64,000 nt of DNA from the NCBI RefSeq assembly GCF_011193355.1, contig NZ_CP049780.1, positions 7,254,938 to 7,318,937 on the forward strand, in the 5' to 3' direction. Below the pieces are notes generated by a model, which was not told the DNA's origin, did not search any database, and saw only the letters and a program-made list of their open reading frames with translations. Position 1 is the stretch's first letter; every line of letters starts with the position of its first letter. Source of the stretch: Streptomyces sp. JB150. Its GTDB lineage: Bacteria > Actinomycetota > Actinomycetes > Streptomycetales > Streptomycetaceae. Shown here one piece after another: positions 1 through 7,157 of this stretch. Position numbers and translations under genes: made by a program.

Positions 1-96
1 TTCCTCGCGGACGTGCTGCGGGTCGCCGGGCGGGTCGGCCGGGATCCCGAGGGGGACTGGCCCGTGTGTTACCCAGATCACCCCCTCTCCAACTAG
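1..96 (+). CDS. C-terminal fragment of an unidentified protein
   Basis: An open frame runs from the window edge to a TAG at 94-96 (31 codons), with almost every third position G or C, as in the neighbouring real genes. The upstream part lies outside the window, so no domain can be assigned. The stop falls just before the AT-rich promoter region of the RiPP operon, so this is probably a separate transcription unit. Function unknown. Confidence 0.5.
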   Translation, partial: FLADVLRVAGRVGRDPEGDWPVCYPDHPLSN

Positions 97-123
97 TAAA
101 ACGATAATCGTATTCATTAGTGT
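94..123 (+). promoter_or_regulatory. Probable promoter of the RiPP operon with overlapping Fur-box-like palindrome
   Basis: This is one of the few AT-rich stretches here. ACGATAATCGT at 101-111 is a perfect 5-1-5 palindrome, and the symmetry extends to 98-114 with one mismatched pair. Its right part (GATAATCGTATTC) resembles half of a classical Fur box. TAGTGT at 118-123 fits a streptomycete -10 element; the -35 at 94-99 is weak (18-bp spacing). A repressor bound here would cover the promoter. Fur/Zur control is an inference from similarity only. Confidence 0.45.
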
Positions 124-178
124 TCTGGTCGTGGCGCTCAACGGAACGTCACAACCCCTTTGTGAAGGAGGAACGTTC

Positions 179-292
179 GTGGAGAACGAGCAGGTCTTCG
201 CGCCGATCGCCGACCCGGGTCAGCTGGCCCACGACTCGGCGTCCCACTCCAACGCTCTCGTCGAGAACCCCTTCGACGACACCGAGGAGTAA
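179..292 (+). CDS. Candidate RiPP precursor peptide, 37 aa, cysteine-free
   Basis: A GTG at 179 lies 7 nt after a strong Shine-Dalgarno (AAGGAGG, 165-171) and opens a 37-codon frame ending TAA at 290-292. The peptide begins MENEQVFAPIADPG, has a Ser/His-rich middle (HDSASHSN, residues 18-25) and an acidic tail ending NPFDDTEE. It contains no Cys; Ser20, Ser22, Ser24 and Thr35 are the only residues that could become oxazolines or oxazoles. It is the first gene of an operon with a YcaO cyclodehydratase, SagB-like dehydrogenase, leader-binding protein and ABC exporters, which is where a TOMM/LAP precursor would sit. I do not recognise the family; the leader/core boundary is unknown. Confidence 0.72.
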   Translation: MENEQVFAPIADPGQLAHDSASHSNALVENPFDDTEE

Positions 293-313
293 GCGAGGGC
301 TCCCCCCTCACCC

Positions 314-348
314 GCGGGCCCGTCCGTCCGTTCCAAGGGCGGGCCCGC
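314..348 (+). terminator. Hairpin between precursor and maturation genes (possible attenuator)
   Basis: GCGGGCCCG (314-322) and GCGGGCCCGC (339-348) can pair to a very stable stem with a loop of about 16 nt. No U-tract follows, so it is more likely an attenuator or mRNA-stabilising structure than a full terminator. Such hairpins commonly sit after RiPP precursor genes and raise precursor mRNA over enzyme mRNA. Confidence 0.4.
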
Positions 349-387
349 TCCCCACTTCCCGACATCCGGCCCCGTAGGAGAACCGAC

Positions 388-1302
388 GTGTCCCGCAGCC
401 AGCTCGCACCCGGTGTCGAGGTCGTCGCCGTCGACGGCCGGGAGCTGGCCGTCCGCACGGCCGACGGCGAGTTCCTCCGCGTCCGCACCGGCGACGCCGA
501 CGTCGACGCGCTCCGCGCCCGGCTGGCCGGGGCGGACACCGCCCGCGCGGACGGCGAACTCGACCGGCTCGTCGCGGCGTTCGGCGCGGCCGGTTATCTG
601 ACCGATGCCGACGCGGACGCCGAAGCTGAAGCCGGCACGGACGCCGAAGCTGAAGCCGGCACGGACGTCGAAGCCGGCGCCGGGACCGGCGGCCCCCCCG
701 CCGCGGCCGCCGCCTGGCCCGCCGCGCGGCGCGACATCCTCGTGCTGGGCGACCCGGTGCTCACCGGACCGCTCACCCGGCTGCTGCGGGAAGCCGGCGC
801 CGAACCCCGCCCCGGCACACCCGGCGAGGCAGTCGCGCCGGAGGCTGCCGCCGCCGTCGTCTGGTGCCTCGACGGGCCCGTGCCCGACGGCCTGTGGGAC
901 GACGCCGACCGGCTGCCCCAGCACGGTGTCGCCTGGCTGCGCTGCCACCGGGAGGGCTGGCAGGCGTACCTGGAACCGGTCGCCGCCGCCCCCGGAGACG
1001 TCACCTCCGCCCACCTGCGCGCCCGCCGCCTCGCCGCCACCCCCGCCCACCGCGAACTGGCCGCCTATTGGAGCGGACCCCGCACCACCGGCGCCCCCGT
1101 ACGCCTCACCACCCCCGCCGCGGCGCTGCTCGCCGCACTCCTCGCCGACGACCTCACCCGCTGGGCCACCGACGCCCCCGACACCGGCGCCCTGCCCGCC
1201 CGGCGCCGCCTGCGCCGGGTCGACCTGCGCACCCTGACCGTCACCGAACACCCGGTGCTGCCCGTCCCCGACGTCGCGCGGATACCGGTGACCGCCAGGT
1301 GA
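388..1302 (+). CDS. TOMM leader-peptide-binding, E1-like (ThiF-related) protein
   Basis: A 304-residue protein starting at GTG 388 after GTAGGAG. The N-terminal ~75 residues (APGVEVVAVDGRELAVRT onward) look like the winged RRE-type leader-binding region seen in azole-RiPP partner proteins. A degenerate nucleotide-binding-like region follows (DILVLGDPVLTGPLTRLLREAG, about residues 117-138). No Zn-binding CxxC or adenylating motif is seen, so the role is probably to recruit the precursor to the YcaO enzyme. Residues ~77-100 are an acidic linker (repeats of DAEAEAGT) coded by a 24-bp tandem repeat. It ends in a 4-bp overlap with the next gene. Assignment rests on context plus weak similarity. 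Confidence 0.62.
   Translation: MSRSQLAPGVEVVAVDGRELAVRTADGEFLRVRTGDADVDALRARLAGADTARADGELDRLVAAFGAAGYLTDADADAEAEAGTDAEAEAGTDVEAGAGTGGPPAAAAAWPAARRDILVLGDPVLTGPLTRLLREAGAEPRPGTPGEAVAPEAAAAVVWCLDGPVPDGLWDDADRLPQHGVAWLRCHREGWQAYLEPVAAAPGDVTSAHLRARRLAATPAHRELAAYWSGPRTTGAPVRLTTPAAALLAALLADDLTRWATDAPDTGALPARRRLRRVDLRTLTVTEHPVLPVPDVARIPVTAR
616..687 (+). repeat. 24-bp tandem repeat coding an acidic linker
   Basis: Two perfect copies of a 24-bp unit (616-639 and 640-663, beginning GACGCCGAAGCTGAAG) are followed by a diverged third. The unit length is a multiple of three, so copy number can change without breaking the frame. It codes the DAEAEAGT linker between the presumed leader-binding and E1-like parts. 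Confidence 0.75.
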
Positions 1303-2906
1303 CGACGTACACCGCGGCGGTGCACGGCCTGGCCACCGACATCCGCCTCCCCGACGGCCCCGGCCCGTTCCCGGCCGTCCTCGTCCGCACCCCCTACGAC
1401 CGCCGCGCCCACCACGCCGAACTGCGCGGCTGGGCGCGCCGCGGCTTCGCCGCCGTGGCGCAGGACGTGCGCGGACGGCACGGCTCGGCGGGGGAGTGGC
1501 GGCCCTACGCGCACGAGGCCGCCGACGGGGCGGACACCGCGCGCTGGATCCGCAGGCAGCCCTGGAGCGACGGGCGCATCGTCGCGTACGGCGCCTCCTA
1601 CGCCGCGCACTGCGCCGTCACCCTCGCCCTGGACGCGCCCGAGGACGCCCGCCCGGACGCCGTCATCGCCGCCGTCCCCGCCCTCGGCGCCGCCGACACC
1701 GCCCGCGAACCGAGCGGCGTGGAGCGGCTGCTGACCCGCGCGGGATGGTGGGCGGCCCACGGCGACCGTCCCGACTCCGACGAGGGCGCGCTGGACAAGG
1801 CCCTCGCCGACGACCCGGACGCGCTCACCCACCTGCCCCTGCTGGACCTGCCGTCACGGCTCGGCCGTGAGCTGCCCTCCTGGCCCGGACTGTGGCACCA
1901 CCGCGACCGGGGACGGCTGATCGCCCGGGCCCCCCGCGCGCGGATGCCGCTGCTCGCCGTGGGTGGCCACCACGACCACTTCGCCGAGGACACCGTCGAG
2001 TTGTGGCGCCACTGGGGCGGCCCCTGCCCGCGGCTGCTCATGGGACCGTGGGGACACGGCCTGGTCGCCGCACCCGGCCCCGGCGCCCACCCCGCCCACC
2101 GGGTGCGCCTCGGCGACCTCTACGCCCGCTGGGCCCGCTCCGCGCTCGCCGGACACCTCACCGGCGGACGCGGCGGAGCCGTGGCACTCGGCGGCAGCCC
2201 CCTGTGGACGGCGGCGGACGACGAGGGCGAGCCGTACGCGCCCCGCCTGCGCCCCCTGTGCGGCACCGCCTTCACCGCCCACCCCGAACACCCGGTGGCC
2301 TCCGGCGAGTTGAGCGTGCCCGTGGACGGGGAGCCCGACCGCTGCGTGCTCGTCACCGCGCCCCTGCCGCGCCCGCTGGACCTGCTCGGGCCCGCCCGGG
2401 TGCGGCTGCGCGCCCGCGCCGCCACCCCGTCCGCCGACTGGTTCGCACGGCTCGTCGCCCTCGCCCCGGCAGAACCCGCCAGAACACCCGCCGCGGACCA
2501 TGCCCCACGGCGTGCCGCAGGACCTGGCTCGGACCATGCCCCACCGCTCGCCGGAGAGCACGCCTCAACGCTCGCCCCGGCACGTGCCGCAGGACAGCAT
2601 GCGGAGCGGCTGGCCGTAGGCGTCGCGCGGCGGCACGGCCAACCCCCGGGCCAGGAAGCCGAGTTCTCCATCCCGCTGGGCCGGATCGCCCGGCGGCTGC
2701 CCGCCGGGACCCGGCTCCGCCTGGAGATCGCCGGGCACCACTTCCCGGCCCACGCCCGCAACCCGCACACCGGCGAGGACCCGATCACGGCCACCCGGCT
2801 CACCCCCTCCGCACGGGAGGTGGACCCGGACCGCCTCGAACTCCGGCTGAGCGTGCTCCGTACCCGACCGACCCCGACCGACCCCGCGGAGGAGATCCTG
2901 CGATGA
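1299..2906 (+). CDS. CocE/NonD-type (S15 family) hydrolase in the RiPP operon
   Basis: A 535-residue alpha/beta hydrolase read from GTG 1299, overlapping the previous stop (GTGA). The serine elbow GASY gives Ser100, GGHHDHF gives the likely Asp226, and GPWGHG the likely His253, the order seen in Xaa-Pro dipeptidyl-peptidase and cocaine-esterase-like enzymes. The C-terminal part (ending HFPAHARNPHTGED...) matches the jelly-roll PepX_C domain, interrupted at residues ~388-435 by a Pro/Ala/His-rich low-complexity insert. Inside a YcaO operon it could be the leader peptidase or a tailoring (trans)esterase. Family assignment is good; role is inferred. Confidence 0.82.
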   Translation: MTTYTAAVHGLATDIRLPDGPGPFPAVLVRTPYDRRAHHAELRGWARRGFAAVAQDVRGRHGSAGEWRPYAHEAADGADTARWIRRQPWSDGRIVAYGASYAAHCAVTLALDAPEDARPDAVIAAVPALGAADTAREPSGVERLLTRAGWWAAHGDRPDSDEGALDKALADDPDALTHLPLLDLPSRLGRELPSWPGLWHHRDRGRLIARAPRARMPLLAVGGHHDHFAEDTVELWRHWGGPCPRLLMGPWGHGLVAAPGPGAHPAHRVRLGDLYARWARSALAGHLTGGRGGAVALGGSPLWTAADDEGEPYAPRLRPLCGTAFTAHPEHPVASGELSVPVDGEPDRCVLVTAPLPRPLDLLGPARVRLRARAATPSADWFARLVALAPAEPARTPAADHAPRRAAGPGSDHAPPLAGEHASTLAPARAAGQHAERLAVGVARRHGQPPGQEAEFSIPLGRIARRLPAGTRLRLEIAGHHFPAHARNPHTGEDPITATRLTPSAREVDPDRLELRLSVLRTRPTPTDPAEEILR

Positions 2907-4282
2907 CGACGCTGCCGCTGGAAGCCCTGGTAGACCCGGTCTGCGGCATCGTCCGCAAGGTGAAGCCCGTCGAACACCCGCCGGGCACACCGCCCCGCTA
3001 CACCGCGATGACCGCCGAGGTCGCCGACGCCCGCAAGCTCGGCCTGTGGCCCGCCGACCGGGTCTCGCTCGGCACCTCCTTCGGCGACCCCGAGACCGCC
3101 CGGATCGCCGCGATAGCCGAGGGAGTCGAACGCTACTGCGGCAACCGCCTCCCGCCACCCGGCCACCGCGACGCGCCCCTGCACTCCACCGCCGCCGAAC
3201 TCACCCGCAAGGGCCTGCGCCTGTACGGCCCCGGCGACCTGCCCGCGTACGCCGACTGGCAGTACACCCGGCCCAAGTTCCCCTACCGACCCCTCACCGA
3301 CGACACCCCCGCCCTGTGGACCCGCGGCACCGAACGGCTGCCCGGCGGGGAGAGCACCGAGGTGTGGGCACCCGTGTCGCTCACCCACCTCAACTGGCGC
3401 CAGGGCGACCTGCGTTCGCTGCCGCGCACCCACCACCTCAACTACGCCGGCATCGCCACCGGCCAGGGCTTCGACGACGCCGTGGAACGCGGCCTGCTGG
3501 AGATCGCCGAACGCGACGCGCTGGAACTGTGGTGGCACCTCGACGGACCCGCCCGCGGCATCGACCCGGACACCGTGCCCGGCCTCGCCGACGACCTCGC
3601 CGGATCCGGGCTGCGCGTCTGGATCACCGAGATGCCCTCCGAGTTCGCCCCCTGCATGGCCGCCCTCGTCCACGACCCGCGCCTCGGCCTGTACGCCGCC
3701 GGCTTCGCCTGCAAGTACGACCCGGCCGAGGCCGCCCGCAAGGCCGTCCTCGAAGCCGTGCACACCTGGGTCTTCACCCAGGGCCTCACCGGACCCGACG
3801 GCTGGGTCTTCGAGGCCGTCGACGCCGGACTCCTCGCCAAGGGCCTCTACCTCGACCACCGCGAGGACCGCCGCTACCTCGACTCCTGCGGCCCCCACTT
3901 CGAGCACGTCCGGGACCTCGGCGCACACGTCCAGGTGTGGCTCGACCCGCGGATGGCCACCGAGGCCCGCCGGTTCACCGACCCCGCCCTCGGGGTCGTG
4001 CCCGTCGACGCCGTCGAGCCCGGCAGCCCGGACCGGATGCGGCGCGCGCTGGAGCGTGGCGGCCACCGGGTCATGACCTTCGACCTGACCACGGAGGACA
4101 TCGCCGAGACCGGACTGCGCGTCGCCCGCGTCCTGGTCTCCGGACTGCTCCCCAACGCCCCCGCCGCCTTCGGCTACTTCGGCTGCCCCCGCCTCGCCGA
4201 CGCCGCCCTGGCCCGCGGCTGGCGCACCACGCCGCCGCGCGCCCCGGAGGACTTCACCCTCGCCCCTCCGCCGCACATGTGA
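2903..4282 (+). CDS. YcaO-domain azoline-forming cyclodehydratase
   Basis: A 459-residue protein starting at ATG 2903 inside the previous stop (ATGA). It carries the YcaO ATP/Mg-binding signatures: AEGVERY at residues 72-78, ERGLLEIAERDA at ~195-206 and KAVLEAVHTW at ~280-289. The C-terminus is proline-rich (ending LAPPPHM), reminiscent of the PxPxP tail of azoline-forming YcaO enzymes. Such enzymes phosphorylate a backbone amide and cyclise Cys/Ser/Thr side chains to azolines. Since the nearby precursor lacks Cys, Ser or Thr would be the substrate. The dedicated dehydrogenase next door supports an azole rather than a thioamide or amidine product. Confidence 0.92.
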   Translation: MTTLPLEALVDPVCGIVRKVKPVEHPPGTPPRYTAMTAEVADARKLGLWPADRVSLGTSFGDPETARIAAIAEGVERYCGNRLPPPGHRDAPLHSTAAELTRKGLRLYGPGDLPAYADWQYTRPKFPYRPLTDDTPALWTRGTERLPGGESTEVWAPVSLTHLNWRQGDLRSLPRTHHLNYAGIATGQGFDDAVERGLLEIAERDALELWWHLDGPARGIDPDTVPGLADDLAGSGLRVWITEMPSEFAPCMAALVHDPRLGLYAAGFACKYDPAEAARKAVLEAVHTWVFTQGLTGPDGWVFEAVDAGLLAKGLYLDHREDRRYLDSCGPHFEHVRDLGAHVQVWLDPRMATEARRFTDPALGVVPVDAVEPGSPDRMRRALERGGHRVMTFDLTTEDIAETGLRVARVLVSGLLPNAPAAFGYFGCPRLADAALARGWRTTPPRAPEDFTLAPPPHM

Positions 4283-5421
4283 GCCGCGCCGTGGATCTGG
4301 TCACCGCCCTCGCCCGGGCCCGCAGCGCCGAGCGGCCCGGCCCCGACACCCCCGCCGGGCCCGCCGTCCCCGACTGGCCGGGCCCCGCTCACGCGCTGCC
4401 CCCGGCCACGCCCGGCCGGCTCGACCTGGACCGGCTGCTGCGCCTGTCGCTGGCCGCCGCCGACCCCACCGGGCGGCTGCGGCCCACCCCGTCCGCGGGC
4501 GCGCTGCACCCCGTCGACGCCCTGCTCGTCGTCGGCGACGGCTGCTCCCTGCCGCCCGGACGCTACGGCTACGACCCGCTGCGCCACCGCGTCCACCACC
4601 TGGGCCCGGCCCCGCACGGCACCCCGCCCGGGACGACCGTCGAACTGACCGTCACCCCCCGGCGCACGGAAAGCCACTACGGCCACCGCGCCTGGCCCCT
4701 GCTGCTGCTCGACACCGGGCACGCCACCGCCGCGCTGCGGCTCGCCGCCCAGGCCCTCGGGACACCCCGGCCGGACCTCCGCCTCGACGGCACCACCGAG
4801 TCGCCACTGGCCGCCGTACACCTCCCGCCGCCCGGCGCGGAGCCGGAGTCGTACGCTCCCGAGCACCCCGGCCAGGAGGCGGACGAGCCCCCCTCCCCAG
4901 CGGACGTCCCCACCCCCACCGACCTGCTGACCCGCCGCAGCGCCCCGCCACCCCTCACCGGCACCCCCGCGCGTGACGACCTGCGGCACGTGCTGGCCGC
5001 CGCACAGGCCGCCGGGGCCGGGCGGCTGCGGTGGTGCGCGGCCGTCGGCGCGCCCGAACCGGAACTCGTCGAGACCGCGCCCGACGGCACCCTGCGGCGG
5101 CTCGCCGCCGGGGAGGCCCGGCCGACCCTCGCCGTCTGGGCGGCCGGACAGCGCTGGCTCGCCGACGCGGGCGCCGTCCTGCTCGCCTACGGCTGCCCGT
5201 CCGACGCCGACGCCGTACGCATCCGCGGCGACCACCTGCACGCCGGACACGCGGTCGGCCGCGCCCAGTTCGCCGCCGGGCGGCGCGCACTGGCCGCCCG
5301 CCCCGTCGGCTCCTGGCAGCGGGCCGACCTGGGCGCCGCGCTGGGCGGCGCACCCCACCAGAACTGGATCGTCCACGGCCTGGCCCTCGGGTCCGGCCGA
5401 CCCGAGAAGAGGACCTCGTGA
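4279..5421 (+). CDS. SagB-type FMN-dependent azoline dehydrogenase
   Basis: A 380-residue nitroreductase-fold protein from GTG 4279, overlapping the YcaO stop by 4 bp. The PSAGALHP motif (residues 71-78) is the SagB/ThcOx FMN-site signature. A second RRSAPP...GTPARDDL segment (~216-236) marks the second half of the duplicated nitroreductase core. The family oxidises thiazolines or oxazolines to azoles. A Pro/Glu-rich linker (~186-215) joins the halves. It ends by overlapping the first ABC gene (GTGA at 5418-5421). Confidence 0.88.
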   Translation: MSRAVDLVTALARARSAERPGPDTPAGPAVPDWPGPAHALPPATPGRLDLDRLLRLSLAAADPTGRLRPTPSAGALHPVDALLVVGDGCSLPPGRYGYDPLRHRVHHLGPAPHGTPPGTTVELTVTPRRTESHYGHRAWPLLLLDTGHATAALRLAAQALGTPRPDLRLDGTTESPLAAVHLPPPGAEPESYAPEHPGQEADEPPSPADVPTPTDLLTRRSAPPPLTGTPARDDLRHVLAAAQAAGAGRLRWCAAVGAPEPELVETAPDGTLRRLAAGEARPTLAVWAAGQRWLADAGAVLLAYGCPSDADAVRIRGDHLHAGHAVGRAQFAAGRRALAARPVGSWQRADLGAALGGAPHQNWIVHGLALGSGRPEKRTS

Positions 5422-7157
5422 TCGTCCATCCGGAGCTGCGCCACGCCGCACGGCACGCGCGGCGCACGCTGCTCGCGGCCACCCTCCTCCAGGGAGCCGT
5501 CACCCTGAGCTGGCTCGCCCAGGCCGTCCTGCTCGCCCAGGCCCTCGCCGCCATCGCGCGCGGCACGACCGGCTCCCTGCCCGCGCTCCTCACGGCGGTC
5601 CTCGCCGTCGTCGCCGTGCGCGCCGTCCTCGGCTGCGCCCAGCGACGCACCGCCGCCCGCGCCGGCGCGCGCGTCCGGGTCCGGCTGCGCGACGAACTCC
5701 TCGCCCACCTCGGCCGGCTGGGCCCCGCGCACCTCACCACCGCCCGCGCCGGAGCCGTCCGCACCACCCTGGTCGACGGCGTCGAAGGCGTCGACGCCTA
5801 CGTCTCCCGCTACCTGCCCCAGCTGATCGTCACCCTCGCCGCGCCGCCCCTGCTGCTCGTCGCCGTGGCTTTCATCGAGCCGCGCGCCCTCCTCGGACTC
5901 GTCCCCGCCCTCCTCCTCGCCCTCGCCGGCCCCCGCGCCTGGGACCGGCTGCTCGCCCGGCGCGGCAAGGAGCACTGGGACACCTACGAGGGACTGGGCG
6001 CCGACTACCTCGAAGCCCTCCAGGGCATGCCCGCGCTGCGCGCCGCCGGTGCCGTCGGCCGCACCCGGCGCCGGCTGGAGGAGCGGTCGGCCGCACTGCA
6101 CCGGGCCACCGTCGCCAAACTGCGCGTCTCGCTCGTCGACACGGGCATCACCGACCTCGCCATCCAGGGCGGCACCGCGGCCGCCGCGCTGCTCGCCTGC
6201 TGGACCTCGGCGACCGGCGCCACCACCCCGGCCGGCACCTACCTGGTGCTGTTGCTGGCCGGCGAGTGCTTCCGGCCCGTCCGCGACCTCGCCCGCGAAT
6301 GGCACGCCGGATACCTCGGCGTGTCCGCCGCCGACGGACTCGCCGCCCTGCGCACCGCCGCACCCGCCGTCGAGGACACCGGCCGGGAACCGGCCGCCTG
6401 GCCCACCGCCCCCCGGCTGACCTTCGACGGCGTGGAGTTCACCTATCCCGGCGCCGCCCGCCCCACCCTCCGCTCGGTCACCTTCACCGCCGAAGCCGGC
6501 CGCACCACCGCGATCGTCGGCCCCTCCGGCGCGGGCAAGTCCACCCTGCTCGCCCTGCTGCTGCGCCACCACGACCCGCAGCGCGGCCGGATCACCGCCG
6601 ACGGCCGCGACACGACCGCGTACACCCTCGACTCGCTGCGCCGCGGCATCGCCGTCGTCTCCCAGGAGACGTACCTCTTCCCCGCCACCATCGCCGACAA
6701 CCTGCGGCTGGCCGCGCCCGACGCCACCGACGACGACCTGGTCCGCGCCGCCCGCGCCGCCGGCGTCCACGACGAGATCACCGCCCTGCCCGACGGCTAC
6801 GCCACCGTCCTCGGCGAACGCGGCGCCACCCTCTCCGGCGGCCAGCGGCAACGCCTCGCGCTGGCCCGCGCACTGCTCGCCGACGCGCCCGTCCTCGTCC
6901 TCGACGAGGCCACCAGCGCCGTCGACGAACGCCGCGAGGCGGACATCGTCCGCGATCTGACCGCCGCGGCGCGCGGCCGGACCGTCCTCGTCGTCGCGCA
7001 CCGGCTGGCCGCCGTCCGGCACGCCGACCGCATCGTCGTCCTCGCCGACGGCCGCGTGGACGCCGTCGGCGACCACCACACCCTCGTCGCCGCCGGGGGA
7101 CTGTACGCCGAGCTCGCCGCGGCGGGCCGTACGCACGAGAAGGGCCTCGCCGCATGA
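5418..7157 (+). CDS. ABC transporter, fused permease/ATPase, CydD-like half
   Basis: A 579-residue protein from GTG 5418. The first ~310 residues hold about six membrane segments, and the region around VEGVDAYVSRYLPQLIV resembles CydD (thiol/heterodisulfide exporters) more than lantibiotic exporters. The ATPase has Walker A GPSGAGKST (~368), LSGGQRQR (~472) and Walker B VLVLDEAT (~492). No peptidase C39 domain is present, so it does not process a leader itself. With the next gene it should form a heterodimeric exporter, presumably for the RiPP. Confidence 0.9.
   Translation: MIVHPELRHAARHARRTLLAATLLQGAVTLSWLAQAVLLAQALAAIARGTTGSLPALLTAVLAVVAVRAVLGCAQRRTAARAGARVRVRLRDELLAHLGRLGPAHLTTARAGAVRTTLVDGVEGVDAYVSRYLPQLIVTLAAPPLLLVAVAFIEPRALLGLVPALLLALAGPRAWDRLLARRGKEHWDTYEGLGADYLEALQGMPALRAAGAVGRTRRRLEERSAALHRATVAKLRVSLVDTGITDLAIQGGTAAAALLACWTSATGATTPAGTYLVLLLAGECFRPVRDLAREWHAGYLGVSAADGLAALRTAAPAVEDTGREPAAWPTAPRLTFDGVEFTYPGAARPTLRSVTFTAEAGRTTAIVGPSGAGKSTLLALLLRHHDPQRGRITADGRDTTAYTLDSLRRGIAVVSQETYLFPATIADNLRLAAPDATDDDLVRAARAAGVHDEITALPDGYATVLGERGATLSGGQRQRLALARALLADAPVLVLDEATSAVDERREADIVRDLTAAARGRTVLVVAHRLAAVRHADRIVVLADGRVDAVGDHHTLVAAGGLYAELAAAGRTHEKGLAA

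Noticed and set aside
2120..4276. 718-aa minus-strand frame opposite the YcaO gene
   Set aside because: Antisense shadow of the YcaO and hydrolase genes; no RBS, domain or normal amino-acid composition.
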